Below are positions 34,696 through 42,803 of a stretch of DNA of 64,000 nt, piece by piece. Numbering within the stretch: the first letter of the stretch is position 1; the number at the start of each line of letters is the position of its first letter. The position numbers and the translations under genes are program-made. Origin of the DNA: an uncultured Butyricicoccus sp. (lineage in GTDB: Bacteria; Bacillota; Clostridia; Oscillospirales; Butyricicoccaceae); contig NZ_CALWJM010000001.1 of NCBI RefSeq assembly GCF_944381005.1, positions 62,001 to 126,000 on the forward strand, read 5' to 3'. The notes below the pieces were generated by a model. It searched no databases. It was not told where the DNA came from and saw only the letters and a list, made by a program, of their open reading frames with translations.

Positions 34696-35487
34696 ATGCG
34701 CCTTGGTATCTCTACCGCTTGTTTCTATCCGCAGCCAGTCGAACAAACCATAGACCGTATTGCAGCACTTGAATTTAACCTGATAGAGATTTTCTTTAAC
34801 ACGGAAAGTGAATATGACCCCTCTTTTTTAAAAAAACTTCGCCGCGCTGCCGAACGCAATGAAATCGAAATTCTTTCCATCCACCCATATACTTCACTTA
34901 TGGAAGGGATGCTCCTTTTTTCCAACTATGAACGCCGTACCCAAGATGGTTTCAACCAATACCGCAAATATATGCACGCCGCGGCTTTTCTTGGCGCAAA
35001 ATATATGACCTTTCATGGGGAACGGTTTATGTCTCAGGATACTGTTTTTGACCACATGGAGCGTACCTATGAAATTTATCACCAACTCTGCCGCATGGCC
35101 AAAGAAGAAGGAATTACGCTGACACAGGAAAATGTAGCATGGTGTAAGTCTCGCGAGCCTGAATATTTGCGGCTACTAGCTGAACACATACCAGAATTAC
35201 GGTATACGTTGGACATTAAGCAAGCCAACCGTTCCGGACAACACTGGGCTGCTTATCTGGATATTATGAAAAGTCGATTGCGTAACATCCATATCAATGA
35301 CTATGACCCGGCGCATAGTTGTCTATTGCCAGGGGAGGGAAGTCTTAATTATGAAGTCTTTCTGGATGCTTTAAAACAATATGGCTATGACCGTCAAATG
35401 CTCATTGAAGTATATTCTTCCAATTTTTCATCTGATAATCAAATTCAGCACGCAAAGCGATTTTTGATGAAACAGATATCCTGCTAA
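34696..35487 (+). CDS. sugar phosphate isomerase/epimerase family (TIM barrel)
   Basis: 263-residue xylose-isomerase-like TIM barrel protein (AP endonuclease 2 family fold). Strand ends carry likely metal ligands: FNLIEIFFNTE, ILSIHPYT, MTFHGERF, LTQENVAW (Glu), TLDIKQANRSG (Asp), NIHINDYDP (His) and LIEVYSSN (Glu). The reaction is not predictable. AAAGGAGG at 34681-34688 selects the ATG at 34696. There is no pathway neighbour. Confidence 0.85.
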   Translation: MRLGISTACFYPQPVEQTIDRIAALEFNLIEIFFNTESEYDPSFLKKLRRAAERNEIEILSIHPYTSLMEGMLLFSNYERRTQDGFNQYRKYMHAAAFLGAKYMTFHGERFMSQDTVFDHMERTYEIYHQLCRMAKEEGITLTQENVAWCKSREPEYLRLLAEHIPELRYTLDIKQANRSGQHWAAYLDIMKSRLRNIHINDYDPAHSCLLPGEGSLNYEVFLDALKQYGYDRQMLIEVYSSNFSSDNQIQHAKRFLMKQISC

Positions 35488-35526
35488 AATATGGTGAGAA
35501 TTTTTGTGAAAAATGAAAATTTCTCT

Positions 35527-35554
35527 TTGCCCATACTGCTATCTATGGTAAAAT
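35527..35554 (+). promoter_or_regulatory. sigma-A promoter of nrdR
   Basis: TTGCCC (35527-35532), a 16-base gap, TAAAAT (35549-35554), 50 bases ahead of the nrdR ATG. A second -10-like TATGAT overlaps. Confidence 0.45.
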
Positions 35555-35604
35555 ATGATTGTAAAGTATTATCCATCCTGAGAAAGATAAGTGAGTGATT
35601 CCAT

Positions 35605-36063
35605 ATGAAGTGCCCATTCTGTAATTATCCTGACAGCAAAGTGGTTGACTCTCGCCCAACCGATGAGGGAACCAGTATTCGCCGCCGACGCGAATGTCTG
35701 CACTGCTTCAAGCGATTTACCACTTATGAAACAGTGGAACGTTTGCCGCTTATGCTCATCAAACGGGATGGTACACGCGAACCTTATGAACGCAATAAAC
35801 TGTTAAGCGGTGTTATGAAAGCCTGCGAAAAACGTCCAGTCCCACAGGCCAAATTGGAACAACTGGTCGATTCGGTTGAGCAAAAATTGTTTGGCACGCT
35901 TGAAACCGAGATTTCTTCTCAAAAAATCGGTGAAATGGTGATGCAGGAACTGAAAACGGTGGATGAAGTCGCTTATGTTCGCTTCGCTTCGGTTTACCGG
36001 CAGTTTAAGGATATCAATACTTTTTTGGAAGAACTAAATTCCTTGCTGCAAAACAAGAAATAA
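35605..36063 (+). CDS. nrdR: transcriptional repressor NrdR
   Basis: 152-residue repressor of ribonucleotide reductase genes. An N-terminal zinc ribbon (CPFCNY at residues 3-6 and CLHCFKRF near 31-34) binds DNA. The following ATP-cone (about 45-135; [19 protein letters not shown]) reads ATP/dATP. The C-terminus [23 protein letters not shown] is typical. The ribosome site is weak. A terminator follows at once. Confidence 0.95.
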   Translation: MKCPFCNYPDSKVVDSRPTDEGTSIRRRRECLHCFKRFTTYETVERLPLMLIKRDGTREPYERNKLLSGVMKACEKRPVPQAKLEQLVDSVEQKLFGTLETEISSQKIGEMVMQELKTVDEVAYVRFASVYRQFKDINTFLEELNSLLQNKK

Positions 36064-36067
36064 AACT

Positions 36068-36093
36068 AGGCGGCCAAACACGGGCCGCCTTTT
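36068..36093 (+). terminator. intrinsic terminator after nrdR
   Basis: AGGCGGCC - AAACACG - GGCCGCCT and a short T run directly after the stop codon. Confidence 0.8.
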
Positions 36094-36118
36094 CACTATT
36101 CATATAGGGAGATTTGAT

Positions 36119-36733
36119 ATGGAAAAAATCCAAGTTCCCGGCTGGGATGCCATCACACACGTATTTGAAGCACAATATCCTGGTCAAAATGACCCAGTAC
36201 ACTACGCTCCGGTTATCAGCTATCGTTTTGGCGGCCCTGACCCGCTCGACGGTATCAGCATCTATGACGGCGGTGAATTTTACCACTTCATCACTTATGG
36301 ATTTTCTGAACTCTATGAAAAAGAGTCCGAAAATACCGAATGGAGTGGATTTGGGTTTGAGTTAACCTTGCGCCTGAAAAAAAGTGGTATTCGTAAACGT
36401 GACCGAGAACAAAAAAATATTTGTGGTATTTTGCAAACCCTTGCACGCATGACCTTTGAAAAAGGCGATATCTTTATGCCGGAAGAATATATCTATACCG
36501 GACAACAAACTGGTATTGATGCCGATGGCACCTCTTCTATTACCGGCTTTATCACGATGGCTGACGCGCTAGGGGAGATTGCAACGCCAAACGGAAAAGT
36601 GCAGCTTGTGCAGCTTGTCGGTGCAACCGATGCCGAACTGTGCGCACTGATAGACAAAAAACAATCTGTGCATGAGTTACTTACCCAGATTCCCGGTGGT
36701 CTAACCGATTATCAACGCAATTCACTGATATAA
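36119..36733 (+). CDS. suppressor-of-fused (SUFU) domain protein
   Basis: 204-residue SUFU-family protein. Typical features are GWDAITHVFEAQYPGQNDPVHYAPVI at the start, then YRFGGPDPLDGISIYDG, WSGFGFELTLRLKK, and ITGFITMADALGEIATPNGKVQLVQLVG. Bacterial SUFU proteins are mostly uncharacterised; some are thought to be immunity proteins against polymorphic toxins. No toxin is nearby. The ATG at 36119 has TAGGGAGA ahead. It stands alone between terminators. Confidence 0.85.
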   Translation: MEKIQVPGWDAITHVFEAQYPGQNDPVHYAPVISYRFGGPDPLDGISIYDGGEFYHFITYGFSELYEKESENTEWSGFGFELTLRLKKSGIRKRDREQKNICGILQTLARMTFEKGDIFMPEEYIYTGQQTGIDADGTSSITGFITMADALGEIATPNGKVQLVQLVGATDAELCALIDKKQSVHELLTQIPGGLTDYQRNSLI

Positions 36734-36734
36734 A

Positions 36735-36761
36735 AAAGAGCCTGCGAAACAGGCTCTTTTA
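36735..36761. terminator. bidirectional terminator between SUFU and fabD
   Basis: AAAGAGCCTG - CGAAA - CAGGCTCTTT, 10 base pairs with T runs on both strands; serves the two converging genes. Confidence 0.85.
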
Positions 36762-36778
36762 ACCACAACTTTAGCGTT

Positions 36779-37699
36779 TTACACCGATTGCGCCGCTGCT
36801 GCAACGTCTTCCGGTGTTTCGGCGGTGCGCACACAAAGTTCTTTACTAATTTTCTTGGCAAAACCTGCAAGTGTCTTTCCGGGGCCAATTTCAACACCTG
36901 TCATCAGTCCATCTGCCATGCCATTGGCAACCAACGCTTTCCAGCGCACAGGAGAGCACATATGCTTTTCTAAATGCGCGGGCAAATCGGTCAACTCCAA
37001 TTTTTGACCGGTTACGTTGGTGTATACAGGTATAGTCGGTGCGTGTACGGTCAGTTCCTGCGCGAAGGCACGCAGTTCTTTTGCTGCCTGCGCCATCAGG
37101 TTGGTATGGAATGCGCCACTTACAGCAAGGGGCAATGCACGGCGTGCACCTGCTTCTTTGCAGGCTGCAATTGCTTGTTCTACTGCCGAACGTTCGCCCG
37201 CAATTACCAACTGTCCAGGGCAGTTATAGTTGACGGGAACTACGGTGCCCGAAACCGAAGCACAAGCCTTTTCTACTTGCTCGTCTTCCAATCCCAGAAT
37301 TGCTGCCATGCAGCCATCCATCGAATCAGCGGCCTGCTGCATAAGCTGTCCACGGCGGCGTACCAGCCGAATCCCGTCTTCTACAGATAAAATACCTGCT
37401 GCAACCAACGCGGTATACTCACCGAGAGAAAAACCGGCGCAGGCACGGAAGGTTACACCGGCATCTTTCAGCGCTTCATAGCAGGCAAGTGAATGGGTGA
37501 AAATTGCAATCTGTGAATTAACTGTGCGGTTTAGCTCCTCCTGAGAACTCTCAAAACACAGCTTGGCCACGTCCAGTTCTGCAACCGACGAGGCTCTGTC
37601 AAAAATCTCTTTGGCAACCGCGCTGCTTTCATAGAGCGCCTGACCCATCTGCGTATGCTGTGCACCCTGTCCGGGGAAAAATGCAAACCCGTACTCCAT
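36779..37699 (-). CDS. fabD: malonyl-CoA:ACP S-malonyltransferase
   Basis: 306-residue FabD, which loads malonyl groups on ACP for chain elongation. It shows FAFFPGQGAQHTQMGQ at the start, the nucleophile motif AGFSLGEYTALVA (Ser near residue 90), RGQLMQQA (Arg that binds the malonyl carboxylate) and SGAFHTNLM (catalytic His near 198). The ATG at 37699 is chosen because GGAGG lies upstream; a further in-frame ATG at 37753 has none. It lies opposite to the rest of the fab operon, unlike the usual order, but its promoter is interlocked with theirs. Confidence 0.94.
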   Translation of the reverse strand: MEYGFAFFPGQGAQHTQMGQALYESSAVAKEIFDRASSVAELDVAKLCFESSQEELNRTVNSQIAIFTHSLACYEALKDAGVTFRACAGFSLGEYTALVAAGILSVEDGIRLVRRRGQLMQQAADSMDGCMAAILGLEDEQVEKACASVSGTVVPVNYNCPGQLVIAGERSAVEQAIAACKEAGARRALPLAVSGAFHTNLMAQAAKELRAFAQELTVHAPTIPVYTNVTGQKLELTDLPAHLEKHMCSPVRWKALVANGMADGLMTGVEIGPGKTLAGFAKKISKELCVRTAETPEDVAAAAQSV

Positions 37700-37722
37700 A
37701 TTTACCTCATTCCTCCATTGTT

Positions 37723-37741
37723 CATGGTTTTTAAAACCATG
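37723..37741. promoter_or_regulatory. perfect palindrome in the fabD leader
   Basis: CATGGTTTTTAAAACCATG has two 9-base arms around one T. It lies between the fabD promoter and its ribosome site and could be a repressor operator or fold as a 7-pair RNA hairpin in the fabD mRNA. A related half, CATGTTTT, begins at 37751. Confidence 0.5.
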
Positions 37742-37780
37742 TATTTTTTCCATGTTTTCGGTTTTTCTATCAAGAAAAGG

Positions 37781-37809
37781 TTGACATCCTAATTGCGTCT
37801 TATTATAAT
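37781..37809 (+). promoter_or_regulatory. consensus sigma-A promoter of the fabH operon
   Basis: TTGACA (37781-37786), a 17-base gap, TATAAT (37804-37809), a perfect consensus. It gives a leader of about 140 bases before fabH. The -10 box overlaps the -10 box of the fabD promoter on the other strand. Confidence 0.85.
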
Positions 37810-37830
37810 ATTATAAGATTACTTTGTCAA
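37802..37830 (-). promoter_or_regulatory. consensus sigma-A promoter of fabD
   Basis: Read leftwards: TTGACA (37830-37825), a 17-base gap, TATAAT (37807-37802), a perfect consensus. Its -35 lies in AGTTTGATTGACAAAGT (minus strand, 37837-37821), which is loosely like a FabT-type operator. Confidence 0.85.
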
Positions 37831-37956
37831 TCAAACTATCGCCATTTTTTCAAATCTTTCCTCTTTTCGGCGGTTTTTTCAGGTTGATGAAGTAAATTTT
37901 TTTCCATCTCTGAAATAGCAAATTCTGACACTGTATAAAATAAAAACGCGAGGAGC

Positions 37957-38943
37957 GTGAGCGACATCGGTACGAGACTTATCGGTACAGGCAGCTATAT
38001 GCCAGACCGAAAATTGACAAATGAAATGCTGGAACGCATGGTAGATACCAATGATGAATGGATTGTCAAGCGCACGGGAATCCGGGAACGCCGGATTGCG
38101 CAAAATACGGCTACTTGGGAACTTGCTCTGGAAGCCGGAAAACGTGCATTGACCGATGCTGGACTGGATGCCGCAGCGCTCGACCTCATCATTGTTGGCA
38201 CTGCAACACCGGATTTCTTTACCCCATCGGTTTCCTGCATTGTGCAGGGAAAACTGGGAGCAGAAAAAGCGATGGCTTTTGACCTGTCAGCAGCTTGTTC
38301 AGGCTTCGTGTATTGTGTAGACGTGGCAGACAGCTTTATTCGTGCAGGCAAAGCAAAAAATATTTTGGTTATCTGCGCAGAGACGCTCAGCCGTATTATT
38401 GATTACACCGACCGAAGCACTTGTGTCATCTTTGGTGATGGCGCAGCCGCAGCCGTATTTCAAGCGTCGGATGCAGATGATGGCGTTTTGACAACCTATA
38501 TGCGGGCAAATGGTACGCTGGGCGAATGTCTCAAAGCACCCATCCTGCCCGAAGAAGACCCCCTTGCACCGGGGCCGCGCGCTGTATGCGACCATCGTTT
38601 CCTGAAAATGGCAGGCAGCGATGTCTTTCGATTTACGGCAACAGCCGTTCCGGAGGCAATTGATGCAGTCCTGCATCAAGCCAATATGACTGCCGACCAA
38701 ATTGACTGGTTCGTGCTGCATCAAGCCAATGTGCGCATCTTGCATATGATTACGACGCGGTATGGACTCAATCCTGACAAAGTCTATGTCAATATTGACC
38801 GCTATGGCAATACATCCGGTGTCAGTGTTGCGCTTTGTCTGGATGAAATGCGCAAGGCTGGTAAACTTCAGCCCGGACAGCATATTGTGATTTGTGGATT
38901 CGGCGGCGGCCTGACTTATGGTGCCGCATTGATTCGGATTTGA
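37957..38943 (+). CDS. fabH: beta-ketoacyl-ACP synthase III
   Basis: 328-residue FabH, which starts fatty-acid synthesis by condensing acyl-CoA with malonyl-ACP. The catalytic triad is seen as Cys in AFDLSAACSGFVY (about residue 113), His in VLHQANVRI (about 253) and Asn in RYGNTSGVS (about 283). The C-term GFGGGLTYGAALI is standard. The start is the GTG at 37957, but GAGGAG ends only one base before it, an unusually tight gap; no other in-frame start exists nearby. First gene of a 10-gene operon. Confidence 0.92.
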   Translation: MSDIGTRLIGTGSYMPDRKLTNEMLERMVDTNDEWIVKRTGIRERRIAQNTATWELALEAGKRALTDAGLDAAALDLIIVGTATPDFFTPSVSCIVQGKLGAEKAMAFDLSAACSGFVYCVDVADSFIRAGKAKNILVICAETLSRIIDYTDRSTCVIFGDGAAAAVFQASDADDGVLTTYMRANGTLGECLKAPILPEEDPLAPGPRAVCDHRFLKMAGSDVFRFTATAVPEAIDAVLHQANMTADQIDWFVLHQANVRILHMITTRYGLNPDKVYVNIDRYGNTSGVSVALCLDEMRKAGKLQPGQHIVICGFGGGLTYGAALIRI

Positions 38944-38953
38944 GGAGGATATC

Positions 38954-39913
38954 ATGAAAACCAGAATTACAGAACTTCTTGGAATTGAATACGCGGTTTT
39001 TCAGGGCGCAATGGCATGGATTGCAGAAGGCAATCTGGCTGCGGCTGTCAGTGAAGCGGGTGGACTTGGTATCATCGCTGGCGGCGCTGCTCCCGTCGAA
39101 GTCATTCGTCAGGAAATCCACAAGGCACGCGCGAAAACCAAAAAGCCGATTGGCTTGAATATTATGTTGCTCAGCCCCAACGCTGACGATTTGGCGCAAC
39201 TCGCGATTGATGAAAAGATTGAAGTCATCACCACGGGCGCAGGTAATCCGGGCAAGTATTTGGAAGCATGGAAAGCTGCAAACATCAAGGTAATTCCTGT
39301 TGTTGCATCGGTAGCACTTGCCAAGCGCATGGAACGCGCAGGTGCAGATGCAGTTATTGCAGAAGGTATGGAGTCAGGCGGCCACATTGGTGAGACGACA
39401 ACAATGGCTTTGTTGCCCCAAGTAGTGGATGCAGTTGAGATTCCAGTTATCGGCGCAGGTGGTGCTGGTGATGGCCGTGGTATGGCTGCTATGTTGGCGT
39501 TGGGTGCAGAAGGCGTTCAGTGTGGTACTATTTTCCTGACTGCGGAAGAATGCCTGATTTCTGAAAAATATAAAGAACTTGTGCTCAAGGCAAGCGATAT
39601 TTCAACTATGGTTACGGGTCGCGCCAACGGTCATCCGGTTCGTGCACTCAAGTCACCGCTTATGCGTAAATGCGCGCAACTGGAAAAGACGGGCGATGAC
39701 CGTTCTCTGGAAGAAATTGAGGAAATGACAGCTGGTTCGCTGCGAAAAGCAGTACAGGAAGGCAATTTTGAAGAAGGTACCTTCATGTCTGGACAAATTG
39801 CAGGTATGCTCAACGAGCCAACCACTTGCAAGGCAATTATGGACAAGCTCGTACACGGCGCAGAACAAGTGCTTGCCGCACGCGCTGCGCGCTTTGTTGG
39901 AAAGGAAGGCTAA
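38954..39913 (+). CDS. fabK: enoyl-ACP reductase II (FMN-dependent)
   Basis: 319-residue FabK, an FMN/NADH enoyl reductase that replaces FabI in many Clostridia and streptococci. It is a TIM barrel of the nitronate monooxygenase type: YAVFQGAMAWIAEGNLAAAVSEAGGLGIIAGG, KPIGLNIMLLSP, ITTGAGNPGKY, the ESGGHIGETTTMALLPQV His motif, and VIGAGGAGDGRGMAAMLALGAEGVQCGTIFL for FMN phosphate. GAGGAG precedes the ATG. Organisms relying on FabK resist triclosan. Confidence 0.94.
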   Translation: MKTRITELLGIEYAVFQGAMAWIAEGNLAAAVSEAGGLGIIAGGAAPVEVIRQEIHKARAKTKKPIGLNIMLLSPNADDLAQLAIDEKIEVITTGAGNPGKYLEAWKAANIKVIPVVASVALAKRMERAGADAVIAEGMESGGHIGETTTMALLPQVVDAVEIPVIGAGGAGDGRGMAAMLALGAEGVQCGTIFLTAEECLISEKYKELVLKASDISTMVTGRANGHPVRALKSPLMRKCAQLEKTGDDRSLEEIEEMTAGSLRKAVQEGNFEEGTFMSGQIAGMLNEPTTCKAIMDKLVHGAEQVLAARAARFVGKEG

Positions 39914-39918
39914 TTCAC

Positions 39919-40650
39919 ATGGCATTGGCGATTATTACCGGTGGCTCGCGTGGAATCGGAGCCGCGATTGCAGAAAAATTGGCCGAACAGGGACACGATG
40001 TTGTCATTAACTGTGCGTCCTCGGTTGACAAGGCCGAAGCCGTTGCAGCCACCTGTCGTGCGCATGGTGTAAAAGCAGTTGCAAAAGCTTGGGATGTGTC
40101 AGATTTCGCAGCTTGTGACGCAGCACTGAAAGAAATCAAAGCTGAACTGGGTGTTCCCGGCATCTTGGTCAACAATGCCGGCATTACACGCGATGGCTTG
40201 TTGGTTCGTATGGGCGAAGAACAGTTTGATGAAGTGATTCGCACCAACCTCAAAGGCGCATTCAATATGCTTCGTCTGTGCGGTGCTATGATGTTACGCG
40301 CAAAAGCTGGCCGCATTGTCAATATCAGTTCGGTTGCAGGTGTCGCAGGAAATGCCGGTCAGGTCAATTATTCGGCTGCAAAAGCCGGTCTGATTGGTAT
40401 GACCAAGTCGGCTTCACGGGAACTGGGTGCACGCGGAATTACCGTAAACGCAGTCGCTCCCGGCTTCATTGACACCGATATGACACAGAATTTGCCCGAA
40501 GAACTCAAAGAAAGCGCCAAAAAGCAAATCGCTTTGGGACGCTTTGGCCGACCGGAAGAAATCGCAAATATTGTCGCATTTCTCGCATCCGATGCCGCTT
40601 CCTATGTGACCGGTCAGGTGATTATTGCAGACGGCGGCATGGGTATTTAA
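39919..40650 (+). CDS. fabG: 3-oxoacyl-ACP reductase
   Basis: 243-residue short-chain dehydrogenase that reduces the 3-keto group with NADPH. It has the cofactor loop TGGSRGIGAAIAE (about 7-19), the NNAGITRDGLL motif, catalytic Ser in NISSVAGVAGNAGQ, YSAAKAGLIGMTKS (Tyr-x3-Lys), and APGFIDTDM. The ATG at 39919 follows AAAGGAAGG, 5 bases after the fabK stop. Confidence 0.95.
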   Translation: MALAIITGGSRGIGAAIAEKLAEQGHDVVINCASSVDKAEAVAATCRAHGVKAVAKAWDVSDFAACDAALKEIKAELGVPGILVNNAGITRDGLLVRMGEEQFDEVIRTNLKGAFNMLRLCGAMMLRAKAGRIVNISSVAGVAGNAGQVNYSAAKAGLIGMTKSASRELGARGITVNAVAPGFIDTDMTQNLPEELKESAKKQIALGRFGRPEEIANIVAFLASDAASYVTGQVIIADGGMGI

Positions 40651-40661
40651 GGAGGATGTGC

Positions 40662-41897
40662 ATGGAAAGAGTTGTTATTACAGGTATGGGCGCAGTTACA
40701 CCAATTGGTAACGATGTCGCTTCTTTCTGGGAGGGTCTGAAAACCGGTAAAAACGGCATTGGCCCCATTTCTCATTTTGATACAACCAATTTTAAGGCAA
40801 AACTTGCAGCAGAAGTAAAAGACTTTGACCCCACACTGTATATGGACAAGCGCGAAGCCAAGCGCATGGACCATTATTGTCACTTCGCAGTGGCGGCTGC
40901 AAAGCAGGCTTTTGCACAGTCTGGATTGACCGAAGGCAGCTTTGACCCCTATCGTTCAGGCGTGTTCTTTGGTTCGGGTGTCGGTGGCCTCAAAGTATTT
41001 GAAGATGAATTGCCCAAGATGCTGGAAAAAGGCCCCAGCCGTGTTTCTCCGTTGTGCATTCCTGAAATGATTGCAAACATGGGTGCGGCACATATTTCTA
41101 TGGCATTGAGCTTTAAGGGTGAGTCGATTTGCCCAGTTACTGCATGTGCAACCGGCAACCATGCCATTGGTGAAGCTTATCGTGCCATTAAGCATGGTTA
41201 TCAGGATATAATGATTGCAGGCGGTGCTGAAGCCAGCATTATCCCGATTGCAACCGCTGGTTTCCAAAATATGAAGGCACTGCATACCGGTGAAGACCCC
41301 GACGCAGCTTCGGTTCCGTTTGATGCCCGTCGCAGCGGCTTTGTTATGGGTGAGGGTGCAGGCGCTGTCGTACTCGAAAGTCTGTCCCACGCAAAGGCGC
41401 GCGGCGCAACCATTTTGGCAGAAGTTGTCGGCTATGGCGCAACCTCAGACGCTTACCACATTACCGCCCCCGACCCCGAAGGCGCAGGCGGTGCCAAAGC
41501 AATGGAACTTGCGATTGCAGATGCTGGTATGACCCCTGACCAGATTGACTATATCAATGCACACGGCACATCGACCCCCATCAATGAAAAAATTGAAACA
41601 ATGGCGATTAAAAAGGCAATGGGGGATGCCGCCTATAAGGTGCACATTTCTTCTACCAAGTCCATGACCGGTCATCTGCTCGGTGCAGCAGGTGCGGTGG
41701 AAGCAATTGCCTGTGTTCTGGCCATGCAGCACAGTCTGGTTCCGCCCACCATCAATTACAAGGAACCTGACCCCGACTGTGACCTTGACATCACCCCTAA
41801 CCATGCAGTCGAAGCACCGATTCGCGCTGCACTCAGTAACTCGTTGGGCTTTGGCGGACATAATGCCGCTCTGGTATTTCGGAGAATGGAGGACTAA
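40662..41897 (+). CDS. fabF: beta-ketoacyl-ACP synthase II
   Basis: 411-residue elongating ketosynthase. The Cys-His-His set is present: CPVTACATGNHAIGEA (about residue 163), NAHGTSTPINEKIE (about 302) and KSMTGHLLGAAGAVEAIA (about 338). SNSLGFGGHNAALVF ends the fold. GGAGG at 40651-40655 sets the ATG at 40662. The stop abuts the accB ATG. Confidence 0.95.
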   Translation: MERVVITGMGAVTPIGNDVASFWEGLKTGKNGIGPISHFDTTNFKAKLAAEVKDFDPTLYMDKREAKRMDHYCHFAVAAAKQAFAQSGLTEGSFDPYRSGVFFGSGVGGLKVFEDELPKMLEKGPSRVSPLCIPEMIANMGAAHISMALSFKGESICPVTACATGNHAIGEAYRAIKHGYQDIMIAGGAEASIIPIATAGFQNMKALHTGEDPDAASVPFDARRSGFVMGEGAGAVVLESLSHAKARGATILAEVVGYGATSDAYHITAPDPEGAGGAKAMELAIADAGMTPDQIDYINAHGTSTPINEKIETMAIKKAMGDAAYKVHISSTKSMTGHLLGAAGAVEAIACVLAMQHSLVPPTINYKEPDPDCDLDITPNHAVEAPIRAALSNSLGFGGHNAALVFRRMED

Positions 41898-42353
41898 ATG
41901 GACGCGAAAGAATTAAAGTCTCTATCAATTGAACTGATGGATGCGGTGCGTCAGCGTGGTCTTTCCGCATTTGAGCTAAAATGCGATGAATTTGAATTGC
42001 GTATCGAAGCACAAGCGGCTGCTGTCGCTGCACCTGTTGCAGTTGCAGCAGCGGCAGCGTCTGCTCCGGTGGCAACCGCTGCGTCCACCGCTACCGCAGA
42101 AGCGCCGGAAACCTTTTCGGGCACACCGGTCGAAGCACCACTCGTCGGCGTATTTTACAGTGCTCCTTCTCCCGAAGAACCCCCGTTCATTGAAGTCGGG
42201 CAGCAGGTGAAAAAGGGTGATACATTGTTCATCATCGAAGCAATGAAAACTATGAACGAAATCACCGCTCCGTGTGACGGAACGGTCAGCCGTATTCTGG
42301 CTCAAAATGGTGATATGGTTGAATATAAACAAGTGCTTGTTGTGATTGAATAA
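41898..42353 (+). CDS. accB: biotin carboxyl carrier protein of acetyl-CoA carboxylase
   Basis: 151-residue BCCP. An N-terminal helical part (1-32) is joined by an Ala/Val-rich flexible linker (about 38-70) to the biotinyl domain. The biotin-acceptor motif is IIEAMKTMNEI (Lys near residue 117). It carries the carboxyl group between AccC and AccAD. Confidence 0.95.
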   Translation: MDAKELKSLSIELMDAVRQRGLSAFELKCDEFELRIEAQAAAVAAPVAVAAAAASAPVATAASTATAEAPETFSGTPVEAPLVGVFYSAPSPEEPPFIEVGQQVKKGDTLFIIEAMKTMNEITAPCDGTVSRILAQNGDMVEYKQVLVVIE

Positions 42354-42364
42354 GGAGTTGCAAG

Positions 42365-42787
42365 ATGCTGAATCAGGAACAGATTATGGAGATTATTCCT
42401 CACCGTCCGCCCATGCTGCTTGTCGATACCATCACAGAATTGACTGCAACGGGTGCAAAAGGGGAGTTGCATCTATTCGGCGATGAATTCTTCTTTCAGG
42501 GACATTTTCCCGGTGCCCCCATCATGCCAGCAGTTTTTCAGCTGGAAGCATTGGCGCAGGTCGGTGCCGTTGCGCTTCTTTCACAAGAAGGCAATCGCGG
42601 AAAAACAGCATTCTATACCAGTATTGACAAGGCCAAATTCCGTCGCATGGTACATCCCGGTGAGACACTGACGATGGAAATTGAACTGGTGAAACAGCGA
42701 GGCCCGCTTGCCGTTGCACAGGGCAAAACCTTTGTCGATGGGGAGCTGGCTTCGGAAGCAGAAATCAAATGCTTCATCGGTAAGTAA
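42365..42787 (+). CDS. fabZ: 3-hydroxyacyl-ACP dehydratase FabZ
   Basis: 140-residue hot-dog fold dehydratase. Family motifs are IMEIIPHRPPMLLVDTI (start) and the active-site stretch FFQGHFPGAPIMPAVFQLEALAQ with the catalytic His and Glu. It sits between accB and accC, the common clostridial arrangement, with its own AGGAG. Confidence 0.95.
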   Translation: MLNQEQIMEIIPHRPPMLLVDTITELTATGAKGELHLFGDEFFFQGHFPGAPIMPAVFQLEALAQVGAVALLSQEGNRGKTAFYTSIDKAKFRRMVHPGETLTMEIELVKQRGPLAVAQGKTFVDGELASEAEIKCFIGK

Positions 42788-42803
42788 TCCAGGTGATTGT
42801 AAA

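Noticed and set aside
37723..37753. Longer FabD starting at the ATG at 37753
   Set aside because: No ribosome site there; the extra 18 residues are unlike FabD. The ATG at 37699 has GGAGG and matches the family start.
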